Below are positions 9,722-18,720 of a stretch of 64,000 nucleotides of DNA, piece by piece. How positions within the stretch are numbered: position 1 is the first letter of the stretch; each line of letters starts with the position of its first letter. A program made the translations under genes and the position numbers. The stretch is from Frankiaceae bacterium (lineage in GTDB: Bacteria > Actinomycetota > Actinomycetes > Mycobacteriales > SCTD01). A model generated the notes under the pieces. That model made no database searches, was not told the origin of the DNA, and worked only from the letters and a program-made list of their open reading frames with translations. The stretch is from assembly GCA_016650445.1 (NCBI GenBank), contig JAENVS010000041.1, positions 1 through 64,000 of the forward strand, given 5' to 3'.

Positions 9722-9924
9722 CGGACGCCGACGCGCCCGAGGTCATCTGCTCGGCGAAGGGCTGCCGCAATGAGGCGGTCCACGTCCTCGTCTGGAACAA
9801 CCCGTCGATCCACACTGCCGACCGCGAGAAGACCTGGGTCGCCTGCGACGAGCACAAGACGTCGCTGTCGGAGTTCCTCGACCGCCGCAGCTTCCTCAAG
9901 CGGGTCGAGCCGATTCAGCGGTAG
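9718..9924 (+). CDS. small conserved hypothetical protein (Cys/His-containing)
   Basis: VTDADAPEVICSAKGCRNEAVHVLVWNNPSIHTADREKTWVACDEHKTSLSEFLDRR. Confidence 0.7.
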   Translation: MTDADAPEVICSAKGCRNEAVHVLVWNNPSIHTADREKTWVACDEHKTSLSEFLDRRSFLKRVEPIQR

Positions 9925-10289
9925 CGGAAGCCGTCGAGGAAGCGCTTGAACACGCCGCCCTGGGGGGGCAGCGGAGCAGCAGGTGGCAGGGGCGTCGTAC
10001 GGCGGGTGGCGATCGGCCTGTCGTAGTCGGTGTGAGCGATCGCCTCGATGACGGCGTCCTCGTCGTACTCCTCGCTGCCCGCGATGGACGGGACGAAGCC
10101 GACCAGCATCCCGTTGCGCATCACCTGCGCCTCGAGCGATGAGGTCCCGTCGGTGTCCCAGATCGCCTGGCGGCCGTCGGGCAGCTCGATGCGGATGCCG
10201 AACTGGTAGACGCCCGCCTTCTCCATCTGCGCGCCAATGCCACGCGCACGCAAGCCTTCGACGACGGTGCGTGCCTTGTTCTCGTCCAC
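9915..10289 (-). CDS. hypothetical protein
   Basis: MDENKARTVVEGLRARGIGAQMEKAGVYQFGIRIELPDGRQAIWDTDG. Confidence 0.65.
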   Translation of the reverse strand: MDENKARTVVEGLRARGIGAQMEKAGVYQFGIRIELPDGRQAIWDTDGTSSLEAQVMRNGMLVGFVPSIAGSEEYDEDAVIEAIAHTDYDRPIATRRTTPLPPAAPLPPQGGVFKRFLDGFRYR

Positions 10290-10336
10290 GGAAGAAACCT
10301 ACGGCGTCGAGCATGAGCCGCCCGTAGGGTGCCCGC

Positions 10337-10915
10337 ATGAAGGCACCGCTGCCCACGAGCCTCATCGGCGCTCACGTGCAGCTCGTGCCACTCGGGCTGG
10401 AGCACGCGGACGGCCTGTTCGACGCCGGACAGCACGACGAGATCTGGACCTGGCTCGGCTGGCCACGACCGCGCACCGTCGCCGACATGGTGCGGCAGAT
10501 CGAGGAGTCGCTCGGTGCGCCCGACCGGCTGCCGTTCGCCGTGCTGATGGACGGGCGCGTGATCGGTACGACGTCGTACGGCGACATCGACCTCTCCGTC
10601 GGCGGGCTCGAGATCGGCTGGACCTGGTACTCGCGGTCGGTGTGGGCGACGGTCGTCAACCCGGAGTGCAAGTACCTCCTGCTGCGGCACGCGTTCGAGG
10701 AGCTCGGGGCGGCCCGCGTGTTCCTCAAGACCGATGGGCTCAACACCCGCTCACAGGCGGCCATCCGCAAGCTCGGGGCGCAGTACGACGGAACGCTGCG
10801 CCATCACCGGCTGCGCGCCGACGGCTCGGTGCGCGACAGCGCCTACTTCAGCATCCTGGCGTCGGAGTGGCCCGATGTCAGCGCGGGTCTGCAGGCCCGG
10901 CTTCCACGACCCTGA
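10337..10915 (+). CDS. GNAT family N-acetyltransferase (RimJ/RimL-like)
   Basis: LVPLGLEHADGLFDAG; IGWTWYSRSVWATVVNPECKYLLLRHAFEELGAARVFLKTDGLNTRSQAAIRKLGA. Confidence 0.88.
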   Translation: MKAPLPTSLIGAHVQLVPLGLEHADGLFDAGQHDEIWTWLGWPRPRTVADMVRQIEESLGAPDRLPFAVLMDGRVIGTTSYGDIDLSVGGLEIGWTWYSRSVWATVVNPECKYLLLRHAFEELGAARVFLKTDGLNTRSQAAIRKLGAQYDGTLRHHRLRADGSVRDSAYFSILASEWPDVSAGLQARLPRP

Positions 10916-11108
10916 CCTGCTCGTCACCGATGGCGACGACGTCGCCGGGGCGGAGCTGACGCCCGCGCCTTGCCTCGGCCTCGCCGTTGACCTCCACCTC
11001 GCCCAGGTCGAGCAGCACCCGCGCGTCGGCACCGGTGTCGGCGAGCCCCGCCAGCTTGAGGAACTGGCCCAGCCGGATGCCGTCGTCGCGCACCCCGACC
11101 TCGCGCAT
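10878..11108 (-). CDS. RNA-binding S4 domain protein
   Basis: RLGQFLKLAGLADTGADARVLLDLGEVEVNGEAEARRGRQLRPGDVVAI. Confidence 0.82.
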   Translation of the reverse strand: MREVGVRDDGIRLGQFLKLAGLADTGADARVLLDLGEVEVNGEAEARRGRQLRPGDVVAIGDEQVRVVEAGPADPR

Positions 11109-11335
11109 CACTGCTGCCAGGTCGCGGCGAGGGCGCGGATGCGGTCGACCACCTCGGCCGGGTCGGCGCCTGCCGCGACGGCCATGCCGGCCAGCCACGT
11201 CGTGACGGGAGCAGCGGGCCGCTCGACGCCGTGGGCGACATCCCGGGCGAGGTCGAGCACCTGCGTCACGTCAACGCCGGTCTGCAGATCGAGATCTGCG
11301 ACGACGGCCGCCACCCAGTCGTCGAGCGTCGTCAT
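11108..11335 (-). CDS. DUF6457-like small protein
   Basis: MTTLDDWVAAVVADLDLQTGVDVTQVLDLARDVAHGVERPAAPVTTWLAGMAVAAG. Confidence 0.7.
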   Translation of the reverse strand: MTTLDDWVAAVVADLDLQTGVDVTQVLDLARDVAHGVERPAAPVTTWLAGMAVAAGADPAEVVDRIRALAATWQQ

Positions 11336-11931
11336 GTCAGGCCTCTCGCGGTCGCCAGATCGTCCTCGGTGTCGCAGTCGAACCACGGCGGAGGTACGTC
11401 CGCCAGCCGCTGCAGCCCGAGCCGCACCGGGTTCAACCCTGTCATCAGCGGCCCGAGCCGTGCACCCGACGGCTCAGCTGGCATGGCATCGCGCAACGCG
11501 TCCGCCCGCCAGGCCCCGACGAGCAGCTGGTCGCGGCCATCGGCATCGAGGAGCAAAACGCCGTTCTGGCCATTCGCGGCGTCGAGCAGCGCGCTGATCA
11601 CGTCGGGGGTCACGAAAGGCAGATCACCGGCCAGGACCACGACCCGGTCGGCGGTGACCTCGCGCAGGCCCGCAGCGATCGCCGCGACGGGCCCGCCCCC
11701 GGGCGGCGACTCCCGGCACCACGTCACGGGACGCGTGGTCATGCGAGCCGGGCCGACAACGACCACGCGGGCCGCTCCGGCGACCGCATCGAGCACCCGG
11801 TCGAGCAGCGAGCGTTCGCCGACCACCAACGCCGGCTTGTCGACGCCGCCGAGCCGCCGGGCCGTCCCGCCGGCCAGGACGATCGCGTCGTACGCGTCAG
11901 AAGAGCTGAGCGCGACACCCGCACGCGTCAT
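11332..11931 (-). CDS. mobA: molybdenum cofactor guanylyltransferase-like
   Basis: IVLAGGTARRLGGVDKPALVVGERSLLDRVL; VLAGDLPFVTPD. Confidence 0.85.
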   Translation of the reverse strand: MTRAGVALSSSDAYDAIVLAGGTARRLGGVDKPALVVGERSLLDRVLDAVAGAARVVVVGPARMTTRPVTWCRESPPGGGPVAAIAAGLREVTADRVVVLAGDLPFVTPDVISALLDAANGQNGVLLLDADGRDQLLVGAWRADALRDAMPAEPSGARLGPLMTGLNPVRLGLQRLADVPPPWFDCDTEDDLATARGLT

Positions 11932-11944
11932 CTGACGCGCCGGC

Positions 11945-12922
11945 TCAGCCACCGATGGCGGACATCGGTCGGTCCGGCTGGAGGAAGTCGGGGTCGTCGA
12001 TGCCGTGCCCTGCCTTCTTGCCTCGGACAGCGACCTGCATCCGCACCGCGAGCTCCGCATCTGTCGCCCCAGCCCGCAGCGGCGCGCGCAGGTCGGACTC
12101 CTCGCGGGCGAACAGGCAGGTGCGCAGCTGGCCGTCGGCGGTGAGCCGGATGCGGTCGCATGTCCCGCAGAACGGCCGGGTCACCGAGCCGACGACGCCG
12201 ACCCGCGCGGGACCGCCGTCGACGAGCCACACCTCCGCGGGCGCCGTACCTCGCTCGCACGGTGTGAGCTCGTGGCGGCCGGACAGCATCTCGAGGATCT
12301 CGTCGGCGGCGACCATCGTGCTGCGGTCCCAGCCGTGCTGCGGGTCCAGCGGCATCTGCTCGATGAAGCGCAGCTCGTAGCCGTGGTCGAGACACCACGC
12401 GAGCAGGTCGCCGGCCTCGTCGTCGTTGACGCCGCGCATCAGCACCGTGTTGACCTTCACCGGCGACAGCCCGGCGGCGGTGGCCGCCGCGAGCCCTGCG
12501 ATCACGTCGTCGAAGCGATCGCGGCGGGTGAGCGACAGGAACCGCTCGGGGCGCAGTGTGTCGAGGCTGACGTTGACCCGGCGCAGGCCGGCGTCGGCGA
12601 GCGGCTGGGCGAGCTTGGTCAGCCCGAGGCCGTTGGTCGTGAGCGACAGCTCGACCAGGGACGCCAGCCGCTCGACCAGGCCGGGCAGTCCAGGGCGGAT
12701 CAGCGGCTCGCCACCCGTGAGCCGCACCGTCGTGACCCCCATCGATGCCGCGACGGTCACGAGCCGGACGATCTCGTCGTCGGTGAGCAGCTCGGGCGCC
12801 GGCAGCCATGGGAGACCCTCAGCCGGCATGCAGTAGGTGCAGCGCAGGTTGCACTTGTCGGTCAGCGAGACCCGCATGTCCGTGGCGGCGCGACCGAACG
12901 TGTCGAGCAGCATCGCGGTCAT
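11945..12922 (-). CDS. moaA: GTP 3',8-cyclase
   Basis: RVSLTDKCNLRCTYCMPAEGLPWL radical-SAM motif; C-terminal cluster CDRIRLTADGQLRTCLF; terminal GG. Confidence 0.95.
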   Translation of the reverse strand: MTAMLLDTFGRAATDMRVSLTDKCNLRCTYCMPAEGLPWLPAPELLTDDEIVRLVTVAASMGVTTVRLTGGEPLIRPGLPGLVERLASLVELSLTTNGLGLTKLAQPLADAGLRRVNVSLDTLRPERFLSLTRRDRFDDVIAGLAAATAAGLSPVKVNTVLMRGVNDDEAGDLLAWCLDHGYELRFIEQMPLDPQHGWDRSTMVAADEILEMLSGRHELTPCERGTAPAEVWLVDGGPARVGVVGSVTRPFCGTCDRIRLTADGQLRTCLFAREESDLRAPLRAGATDAELAVRMQVAVRGKKAGHGIDDPDFLQPDRPMSAIGG

Positions 12923-12991
12923 GCCCCGAGAATACGGTGTCAGGGCAGGTCAGTGACCGCGGCGGATCCACTCCTTCGTCGTTCGCTCTCT

Positions 12992-14428
12992 CTACCGCAT
13001 CACCTCGCGCCGGGTGGCGTCCACCCGCCTCGTCCTACCGCGCTGATCGAGGTGCTCCAGGAGCGGGATGGCGACGCGTCGGGACGTGCCGAGCGCCTCG
13101 CGGGCCGCGCTCGGGCTGAACGGCTGCGGGAGTGCCGACAGCAGCGCCACCGCCCGTTCCGGCGCGTCGGGCAGCAGGACGACGACGGACGGGAGACGGA
13201 TCAGCCGGCCCGCCGCCACGGCCGCGGCGATCTCGTGGCGCCCGAGCCCGAGCGCGTCGAGCTCCGGCCGGTCCGGCGCGGCGAACGGTGCGCGCGCGAG
13301 ACGGTCGGCGAGCACGTCGACACCGGGCACGAGTGCCATGGGCGTGGGGGCAGGGGCCGAGGGCAGCCGTGCCCCGCTCAGCAGCGCTTGGGCCCGCATC
13401 GCGGCGGCACCACGGCGCCTCAGCGCAGGCGGGTCGACGTCGAGGGCGGTGACGGCGACGACCCGACCAGCCGGATCGCGAAGAACCGCTCGATCTCCCA
13501 CTTGAAGCGGCAGCGGCTGAGGCAACGTCAACCGTGCGACTCCGGGACCGAGGCGACGCACCTGCACCGGCGTCGCGAGGGTGCCGACATGCAGCGTGCA
13601 GCCCCGCGGCACCTCACTCGACAGCCGCACATCGGTCGTCGAGGTCCGCTGCCATGCGGAAGGTGTCAGCAGCGCGTCACCTCGCGCTACCTCATCGCGC
13701 TCGACGCCGCGCAGGTTGACTGCGACGCGGGCAACGGCCCTCACCTCGTCGTACGACGTGCCGAGGCTCTGCAGGGCGCGCACCCGAACCACGCGACCAC
13801 CGAGGTCGAGCGGCTGGCCGACCCGCAGCGTCCCTGCACCGAGGGTCCCGGTCACGACCGTGCCGCTGCCCTTGATGGTGAAGGCACGGTCGACCCACAG
13901 CCGCACCCGAGCCGCCGTGTCAGGAGCCGGCAGCCGGGCGACGAGGCGGTCGAGTGCAGCGCGCAGGTCTTCCAGGCCCGCGCCGGTCGCACCGGAGACT
14001 GCCACCGCCTCGACCTCGCCGAGGGAGCTCTGCGCGACGTTGGCGCGGGCCTGCGCGAGGGCTGGCGCCGGGTCGCTGCGGTCGCTGCGGGTCACGGCGA
14101 TGACGCCGGCGGTCAGTCCAAGCGCATCCACGGCGGCGAGATGCTCCGTCGACTGCTCGCGCCAGCCCTCGTCGGCGGCGACGGCGACGAGCACCGCGGG
14201 TGCGGGACCAAGGCCCGCGAGCATGTTGCCGATGAAGCGCGCGTGCCCCGGCACGTCGACGAAGGCGAGGACCGCACCTGACGGCAGCGACGCCCAGGCG
14301 TATCCGAGGTCGATCGTCATCCCGCGGCGCTGCTCCTCGGCCCACCGATCGGGCTCCATCCCGGTGAGCGCGCGCACCAACGTCGACTTGCCGTGATCGA
14401 CGTGCCCTGCGGTCGCTACGACATGCAT
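12992..14428 (-). CDS. selB: selenocysteine-specific elongation factor
   Basis: MHVVATAGHVDHGKSTLVRALTGMEPDRWAEEQRRGMTIDLGYAW; FVDVPGHARFIGNMLAG; C-terminal winged-helix-like region. Confidence 0.93.
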   Translation of the reverse strand: MHVVATAGHVDHGKSTLVRALTGMEPDRWAEEQRRGMTIDLGYAWASLPSGAVLAFVDVPGHARFIGNMLAGLGPAPAVLVAVAADEGWREQSTEHLAAVDALGLTAGVIAVTRSDRSDPAPALAQARANVAQSSLGEVEAVAVSGATGAGLEDLRAALDRLVARLPAPDTAARVRLWVDRAFTIKGSGTVVTGTLGAGTLRVGQPLDLGGRVVRVRALQSLGTSYDEVRAVARVAVNLRGVERDEVARGDALLTPSAWQRTSTTDVRLSSEVPRGCTLHVGTLATPVQVRRLGPGVARLTLPQPLPLQVGDRAVLRDPAGRVVAVTALDVDPPALRRRGAAAMRAQALLSGARLPSAPAPTPMALVPGVDVLADRLARAPFAAPDRPELDALGLGRHEIAAAVAAGRLIRLPSVVVLLPDAPERAVALLSALPQPFSPSAAREALGTSRRVAIPLLEHLDQRGRTRRVDATRREVMR

Positions 14429-15693
14429 GCCAGTACGGCGTCCTGCAGGCGCCGGTCGTCCGACTCGGGGATGCAGCGCAGGTCCAGCAGGCACCGGTCC
14501 CTCACGACCCGGCCGACAACGCACGGCGTTCCGCGCCGGAGTCGTTCGGCGTACGACGCAGGCAGGGCCACCGCCCAACCAGGCAGGGTCAGCCCCGGGG
14601 CACCGCCGCCGCCGACGGCGCCCTCGCTCGGAACGACATCGCCGCCGACAGCCACCGCAAGGCGCTCGGCGCGCATCTTGAGCGCAGCTGGATCGGCCCG
14701 GATCGACTGCTGTACAAGGGTTTTCGGACCACGGAGGGTGGCCTCCAGTGCGGCGAGGGTGGTCTTGTCGACACGGACCGCACGGGCCAGTGGATGCCGG
14801 CGTACCGTCTCGACGGCGGCTGCCGAGCCGAACACGAGCCCCGCCTGCGGACCGCCCAGCAGCTTGTCGCCGCTGCACGTGACCACCGTCGCGCCCCCGG
14901 TCAGCGCCGTCGTCACGTCCGGCTCGTCGGGGAGCAACGAGTCGGGATGCAGCAGCCCGCTGCCGACGTCGGCGACGACCGGAACGCCGAGCCGCGAGAG
15001 GTCGGCGACGTCGACGGACGACGTGAACCCCTCGACCCGGAAGTTGCTGGGATGCACCTTGAGGATGCATCCGGTGTCGGCGCCCACCGCGTCGGCGTAG
15101 TCGGACAACGACGTCCGGTTGGTGGTGCCGACCTCGCGCAGCCGCGCGCCGGTCGACGCGATCAGGTCGGGCAGCCGGAACCCGTCGCCGATCTCGACCA
15201 GCTCACCGCGGCTGACGACGACCTCGCGATCTGCGGCGAGCGCTGTCGTCGTCAGCACCAGGGCGGCCGCCCCGTTGTTGACCACGAGCGCCGCCTCGGC
15301 CGCGGGGACGGCCTCGAGCAGGGCCGCCAGGGTGCCGCGTCCGCGAGTGGCCCGCCCGCCGGTCGTGACGTCGTACTCGACATCGACGTACGCCGACGCC
15401 GCGGCCATCGCCTCGACCGCCGCGGCAGTGAGCGGCGCCCGGCCGAGGTTCGTGTGCAGCACGATGCCGGTCGCGTTGAGCACGGGTCGCAGCGAGGACG
15501 CGCGCTCGGGCAGCATCCCGACAGCGGCGTCGGAAACGGCGGTGGGCGCCAGCCGACCGGCCCGCGCGAGCCCCTGCGCCTCGAGAACGGCCGCCTTCAC
15601 CCGGTCGCGTCCGAGCCGCCCGGTCGCCGCGACCAGCCGCGGGTCCGCGAGCACGACGTCCGTGCGCGGCACCTCCCGCCGTACATCGGTCAT
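14416..15693 (-). CDS. selA: L-seryl-tRNA(Sec) selenium transferase
   Basis: NATGIVLHTNLGRAPL; CSGDKLLGGPQAGLVFG; overlaps selB. Confidence 0.94.
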   Translation of the reverse strand: MTDVRREVPRTDVVLADPRLVAATGRLGRDRVKAAVLEAQGLARAGRLAPTAVSDAAVGMLPERASSLRPVLNATGIVLHTNLGRAPLTAAAVEAMAAASAYVDVEYDVTTGGRATRGRGTLAALLEAVPAAEAALVVNNGAAALVLTTTALAADREVVVSRGELVEIGDGFRLPDLIASTGARLREVGTTNRTSLSDYADAVGADTGCILKVHPSNFRVEGFTSSVDVADLSRLGVPVVADVGSGLLHPDSLLPDEPDVTTALTGGATVVTCSGDKLLGGPQAGLVFGSAAAVETVRRHPLARAVRVDKTTLAALEATLRGPKTLVQQSIRADPAALKMRAERLAVAVGGDVVPSEGAVGGGGAPGLTLPGWAVALPASYAERLRRGTPCVVGRVVRDRCLLDLRCIPESDDRRLQDAVLACMS

Positions 15694-15776
15694 GTCGGCG
15701 ACCCTACGGCGGGAATCGGGAGAGGATGGTCCTGGTTGACAGGAGTGCTTGCTTGTTCAACTACTGAGGAGATGCC

Positions 15777-16766
15777 ATGCCGGCCGTGACCGCGGACACC
15801 CTGACCCTGCCCCGCGTCAGTGCCGCCGGGCTCGGCGACGTCGAGCGCCCGGTGCGGCTCGTCTCGACAGCCCCGGAGGGGTTGCAGGGCGAGGGCTTCC
15901 CGGTGCGGATGGCCTTCGCCGGCATCGACTACCGCGACCTCGACCCGTTCATCATGATGGACCAGATGGGCGAGGTGGAGTACGCGCCGTACGAGCCCAA
16001 GGGCACCTCGTGGCACCCGCATCGCGGCTTCGAAACGGTGACCTACCTGCTGGACGGGACGTTCCTGCACCAGGACTCGCACGGCGGCGGCGGTGTCATC
16101 CAGAACGGTGGGACGCAGTGGATGACAGCCGGCGCCGGCATCCTGCACATCGAGACGCCGCCGGAGGAGCTCGTTGTCAGCGGTGGCCTGTTCCACGGCT
16201 TCCAGCTGTGGGTGAACCTGCCGGCCAAGGACAAGTTCGCTCCCCCGGCGTACCAGAACCTCGAAGGTGATCAGGTCACCCTGCTGGCGTCGGAGGACGG
16301 CGGCGCGCTGCTTCGCCTCATCGCCGGTGACCTGGGCGGTGTTCGCGGCCCGGGCAGCACCCACACGCCGATCACGCTCGTCCACGCGACGGTGTCGCCG
16401 GGTGCGCAGCTGAGCCTGCCCTGGCGGCCCGACTTCAACGCCCTCGTCTACGTGCTCGCCGGCAACGGGACCGTCGGCGTCGAGCAGCGGCCCCTCCACA
16501 CCGGGCAGACGGCCGTCCTCGCCGCCGGTGATCGGTTGACGCTCGCCGCCGCGCAGCAGCAGGACAGCCGGCACCCGGCGCTGGAGGTGCTGCTGCTCGG
16601 CGGCCAACCGATCCGCGAGCCGATGGCGCAGTACGGGCCGTTCGTCATGAACACCCGGGAGCAGCTCGCGGAGGCGATCCAGGACTACCGGGCCGGCCGG
16701 CTCGGCGTCATCCCCGACGGCGCCTTGATGCCGTTCACGCAGCTGCCGCACACAGGGCGGCGCTAG
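15777..16766 (+). CDS. pirin family protein
   Basis: DPFIMMDQMGEVEYAPYEPKGTSWHPHRGFETVTYLLDGTFLHQDSHGGGGVIQNGGTQWMTAGAGILH. Confidence 0.93.
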   Translation: MPAVTADTLTLPRVSAAGLGDVERPVRLVSTAPEGLQGEGFPVRMAFAGIDYRDLDPFIMMDQMGEVEYAPYEPKGTSWHPHRGFETVTYLLDGTFLHQDSHGGGGVIQNGGTQWMTAGAGILHIETPPEELVVSGGLFHGFQLWVNLPAKDKFAPPAYQNLEGDQVTLLASEDGGALLRLIAGDLGGVRGPGSTHTPITLVHATVSPGAQLSLPWRPDFNALVYVLAGNGTVGVEQRPLHTGQTAVLAAGDRLTLAAAQQQDSRHPALEVLLLGGQPIREPMAQYGPFVMNTREQLAEAIQDYRAGRLGVIPDGALMPFTQLPHTGRR

Positions 16767-17245
16767 TCCCGGCGGTACGCCGGCCAGGGCACGGCCGGCT
16801 TGCCGTCGGCCTGATCGATGAACTGCTGGAGGTACCACCAGCGAAAGCGCACCAGCTCCTCGTCGGCGGCGAGGGTGAGCAGGTGCTGGCCCTGACGGCA
16901 GTACTCGTCGGTCTCGTCGAGCATCTGCCCCAGCGCCTTCGACGCGGGGACGGCGGCGACCGGGAGCCGATAGACGAGGTCGTCGATCACCTCGACGCCG
17001 GCCTCGCACGCCGCGAACAGCTGCTGCTCCTGCACGGTGGACACGCCCTCGAAGTCGGCCGTCAGGGTGCCGATGAGCTGGGTCAGTCGCGTCGGCACGT
17101 GCCGGGACCACTCCTCGTCGTCGGTCGGGACGGACATCAGCGCGAACTCGCGCATCAACGCGTCGTGGTGCTCCTGCGACCGCGCCCAGACACGCACCGG
17201 AATCTGCAGCAGGTGCGCCTCGAAGAGACCGTCGGCGGGGGTCAT
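16763..17245 (-). CDS. conserved hypothetical protein overlapping an anti-sigma kinase gene
   Basis: MTPADGLFEAHLLQIPVRVWARSQEHHDALMREFALM; start overlaps end of 17242..17751. Confidence 0.65.
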   Translation of the reverse strand: MTPADGLFEAHLLQIPVRVWARSQEHHDALMREFALMSVPTDDEEWSRHVPTRLTQLIGTLTADFEGVSTVQEQQLFAACEAGVEVIDDLVYRLPVAAVPASKALGQMLDETDEYCRQGQHLLTLAADEELVRFRWWYLQQFIDQADGKPAVPWPAYRRD

Positions 17246-17751
17246 TCGGCCACGGTCAGTCGACGACGGGCCGTCGCGTCGGGCCGACTGAGCCGGTCAG
17301 CCAGCGTGATGACGTCGCCGTCGCTGAACGTGCTGAGCAGCGACTCCACGTCGTCATCCTGCTCGTCTCCTGTCCCTGAGTCCGGCCGCAGGACGACCCA
17401 CACAGTCTTGCCGGCCGGGCCCGGCGTCACGCCCCATTCGTGCGCGAGCTCGGCCACTAGCCGAAGGCCGCGGCCGGTCGTCGACTCCTCGCTGTAGCTG
17501 CGCTGCTGCGGCAGTTGCCGCGAGGCGTCGTCGACCTCGATCCGGGCGCCCTGGTCGTCGGCGGTGACGCGGACGCCGAAGTCGGTGCCGCGCGCGTGGA
17601 GCGCGGCGTTGGTGGCGAGCTCGCTGGTGATGAGGGTCGCGGTCCACGCCAGGCTCTCCAGGCCCCAGCTCGTCAGGATGGACTCGACGAAGTGCCGGGC
17701 CGTGGGCACGCTGCTGACACTCGCAGGGAGGGTCACCGCGGCCGTCGGCAT
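17242..17751 (-). CDS. ATP-binding protein, HATPase (RsbW/anti-sigma kinase-like)
   Basis: TSELATNAALHARGTDFGVRV; GRGLRLVAELAHEWGVTPGPAGKTVW. Confidence 0.85.
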   Translation of the reverse strand: MPTAAVTLPASVSSVPTARHFVESILTSWGLESLAWTATLITSELATNAALHARGTDFGVRVTADDQGARIEVDDASRQLPQQRSYSEESTTGRGLRLVAELAHEWGVTPGPAGKTVWVVLRPDSGTGDEQDDDVESLLSTFSDGDVITLADRLSRPDATARRRLTVAE

Positions 17752-17902
17752 GGCGCGAACTGTATGCCCCGGTGCAGCACAGCTCCACGTTCAGGCGCCC
17801 GCGCGTCGCAGACCCGGCATCTGGTGCAAAGGCCACCCGTCTGGCCCAATCAGCCGCCCCGTTCCGACGTCGATACCTCCCGTGACGAACTTGGAGGTCG
17901 TG

Positions 17903-18067
17903 ATGAACACAGCACCCGCAGTCATGCAGCTGCTGGAGAGGAAAGTGCCGCTCACCCTGCTCCTGGACCTGGCAGATGCAGAGCATCTGCCGTCCAGGGT
18001 GATCCTGCGCCGCGAGGCCGGCGACACGTCGTGGGTGCGCCCACGGAAGCCGTCGAGCACTAGCTGA
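17903..18067 (+). CDS. small hypothetical protein
   Basis: 54 aa MNTAPAVMQLLERKVPLTLLLDLADAEHLPSRVILRREAGD, preceded by TTGGAGGTCGTG (SD-like). Confidence 0.5.
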   Translation: MNTAPAVMQLLERKVPLTLLLDLADAEHLPSRVILRREAGDTSWVRPRKPSSTS

Positions 18068-18686
18068 CGCGCGCGCGCCCCTCGTAGAGGTAGCCGTACG
18101 GCTTCGGCTCGCCCTTGCCGTAGAAGGTGTCGAGCTGGGTGATCTCGAGTCCGCCGCCCGCAAGGATCGCGGGGATGTCGCGGTTGAGGTTGCAGCCGCC
18201 GCCGACGCGCTGCTGGATGCCGTTGAGGCGGTCCTGCCAGCGGCGTACGCCGGGGTCAGGCGCGATGCCGTGCTCGACGAAGTGGAGCTGGGCACCAGGT
18301 CGCAGGACGCGTCGCATCTCGCGAACGGCCGCGACCGGGTCGGGGATCGTGCACAGGCTCCACGTGCAGAGGACGGCGTCGGCGCTTTCGTTCTCCAGCG
18401 GGAGGCTCTGCCCGTCAAGACCGACGACCTGGACCGGCACGCCGGCCGCCTCGATGCGCTCCTTGGCCAGCCGGACACCGAGCCCGGCCGGCTCGACGGC
18501 CCGCACCGAACGAACGGCGGGCGGCAGGAACGGCAGGTTGTGGCCGGTCCCGAATCCGATCTCGACGACATCGCCCGACAGGTCGGCGCAGACCCGCGTG
18601 CGGATCTTGCGCATCTGGCCGGTATTCATGACGACGTTGACGATCCGCGGCAGCACGTGCTCGCCGTACCAGCTCATTGCGATCAC
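18060..18686 (-). CDS. class I SAM-dependent methyltransferase
   Basis: VVEIGFGTGHNLPFLPPAVRSVRAVEP; DAVLCTWSLCTIPDPVAAVREMRRVLRPGAQLHFVEHG. Confidence 0.9.
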   Translation of the reverse strand: MIAMSWYGEHVLPRIVNVVMNTGQMRKIRTRVCADLSGDVVEIGFGTGHNLPFLPPAVRSVRAVEPAGLGVRLAKERIEAAGVPVQVVGLDGQSLPLENESADAVLCTWSLCTIPDPVAAVREMRRVLRPGAQLHFVEHGIAPDPGVRRWQDRLNGIQQRVGGGCNLNRDIPAILAGGGLEITQLDTFYGKGEPKPYGYLYEGRARVS

Positions 18687-18720
18687 CTCACGGTGAGACT
18701 AGGGGTGGACACCGCTTGCG

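Noticed and set aside
12923-12991. Hidden selenoprotein or SECIS between selB and moaA
   Set aside because: Only about 70 bp with no ORF or convincing stem-loop; ordinary intergenic gap.
12005-14281. 758-aa + strand ORF opposite moaA/selB
   Set aside because: Antisense shadow ORF in high-GC DNA; low-complexity Arg/His/Gln composition, while selB/moaA motifs on the other strand are unambiguous.
15735-15764. Possible operator GTTGA-N17-TCAAC between selA and the pirin gene
   Set aside because: Arms too short and widely spaced, and the -10 (AACTAC) is weak; not enough to call a site.
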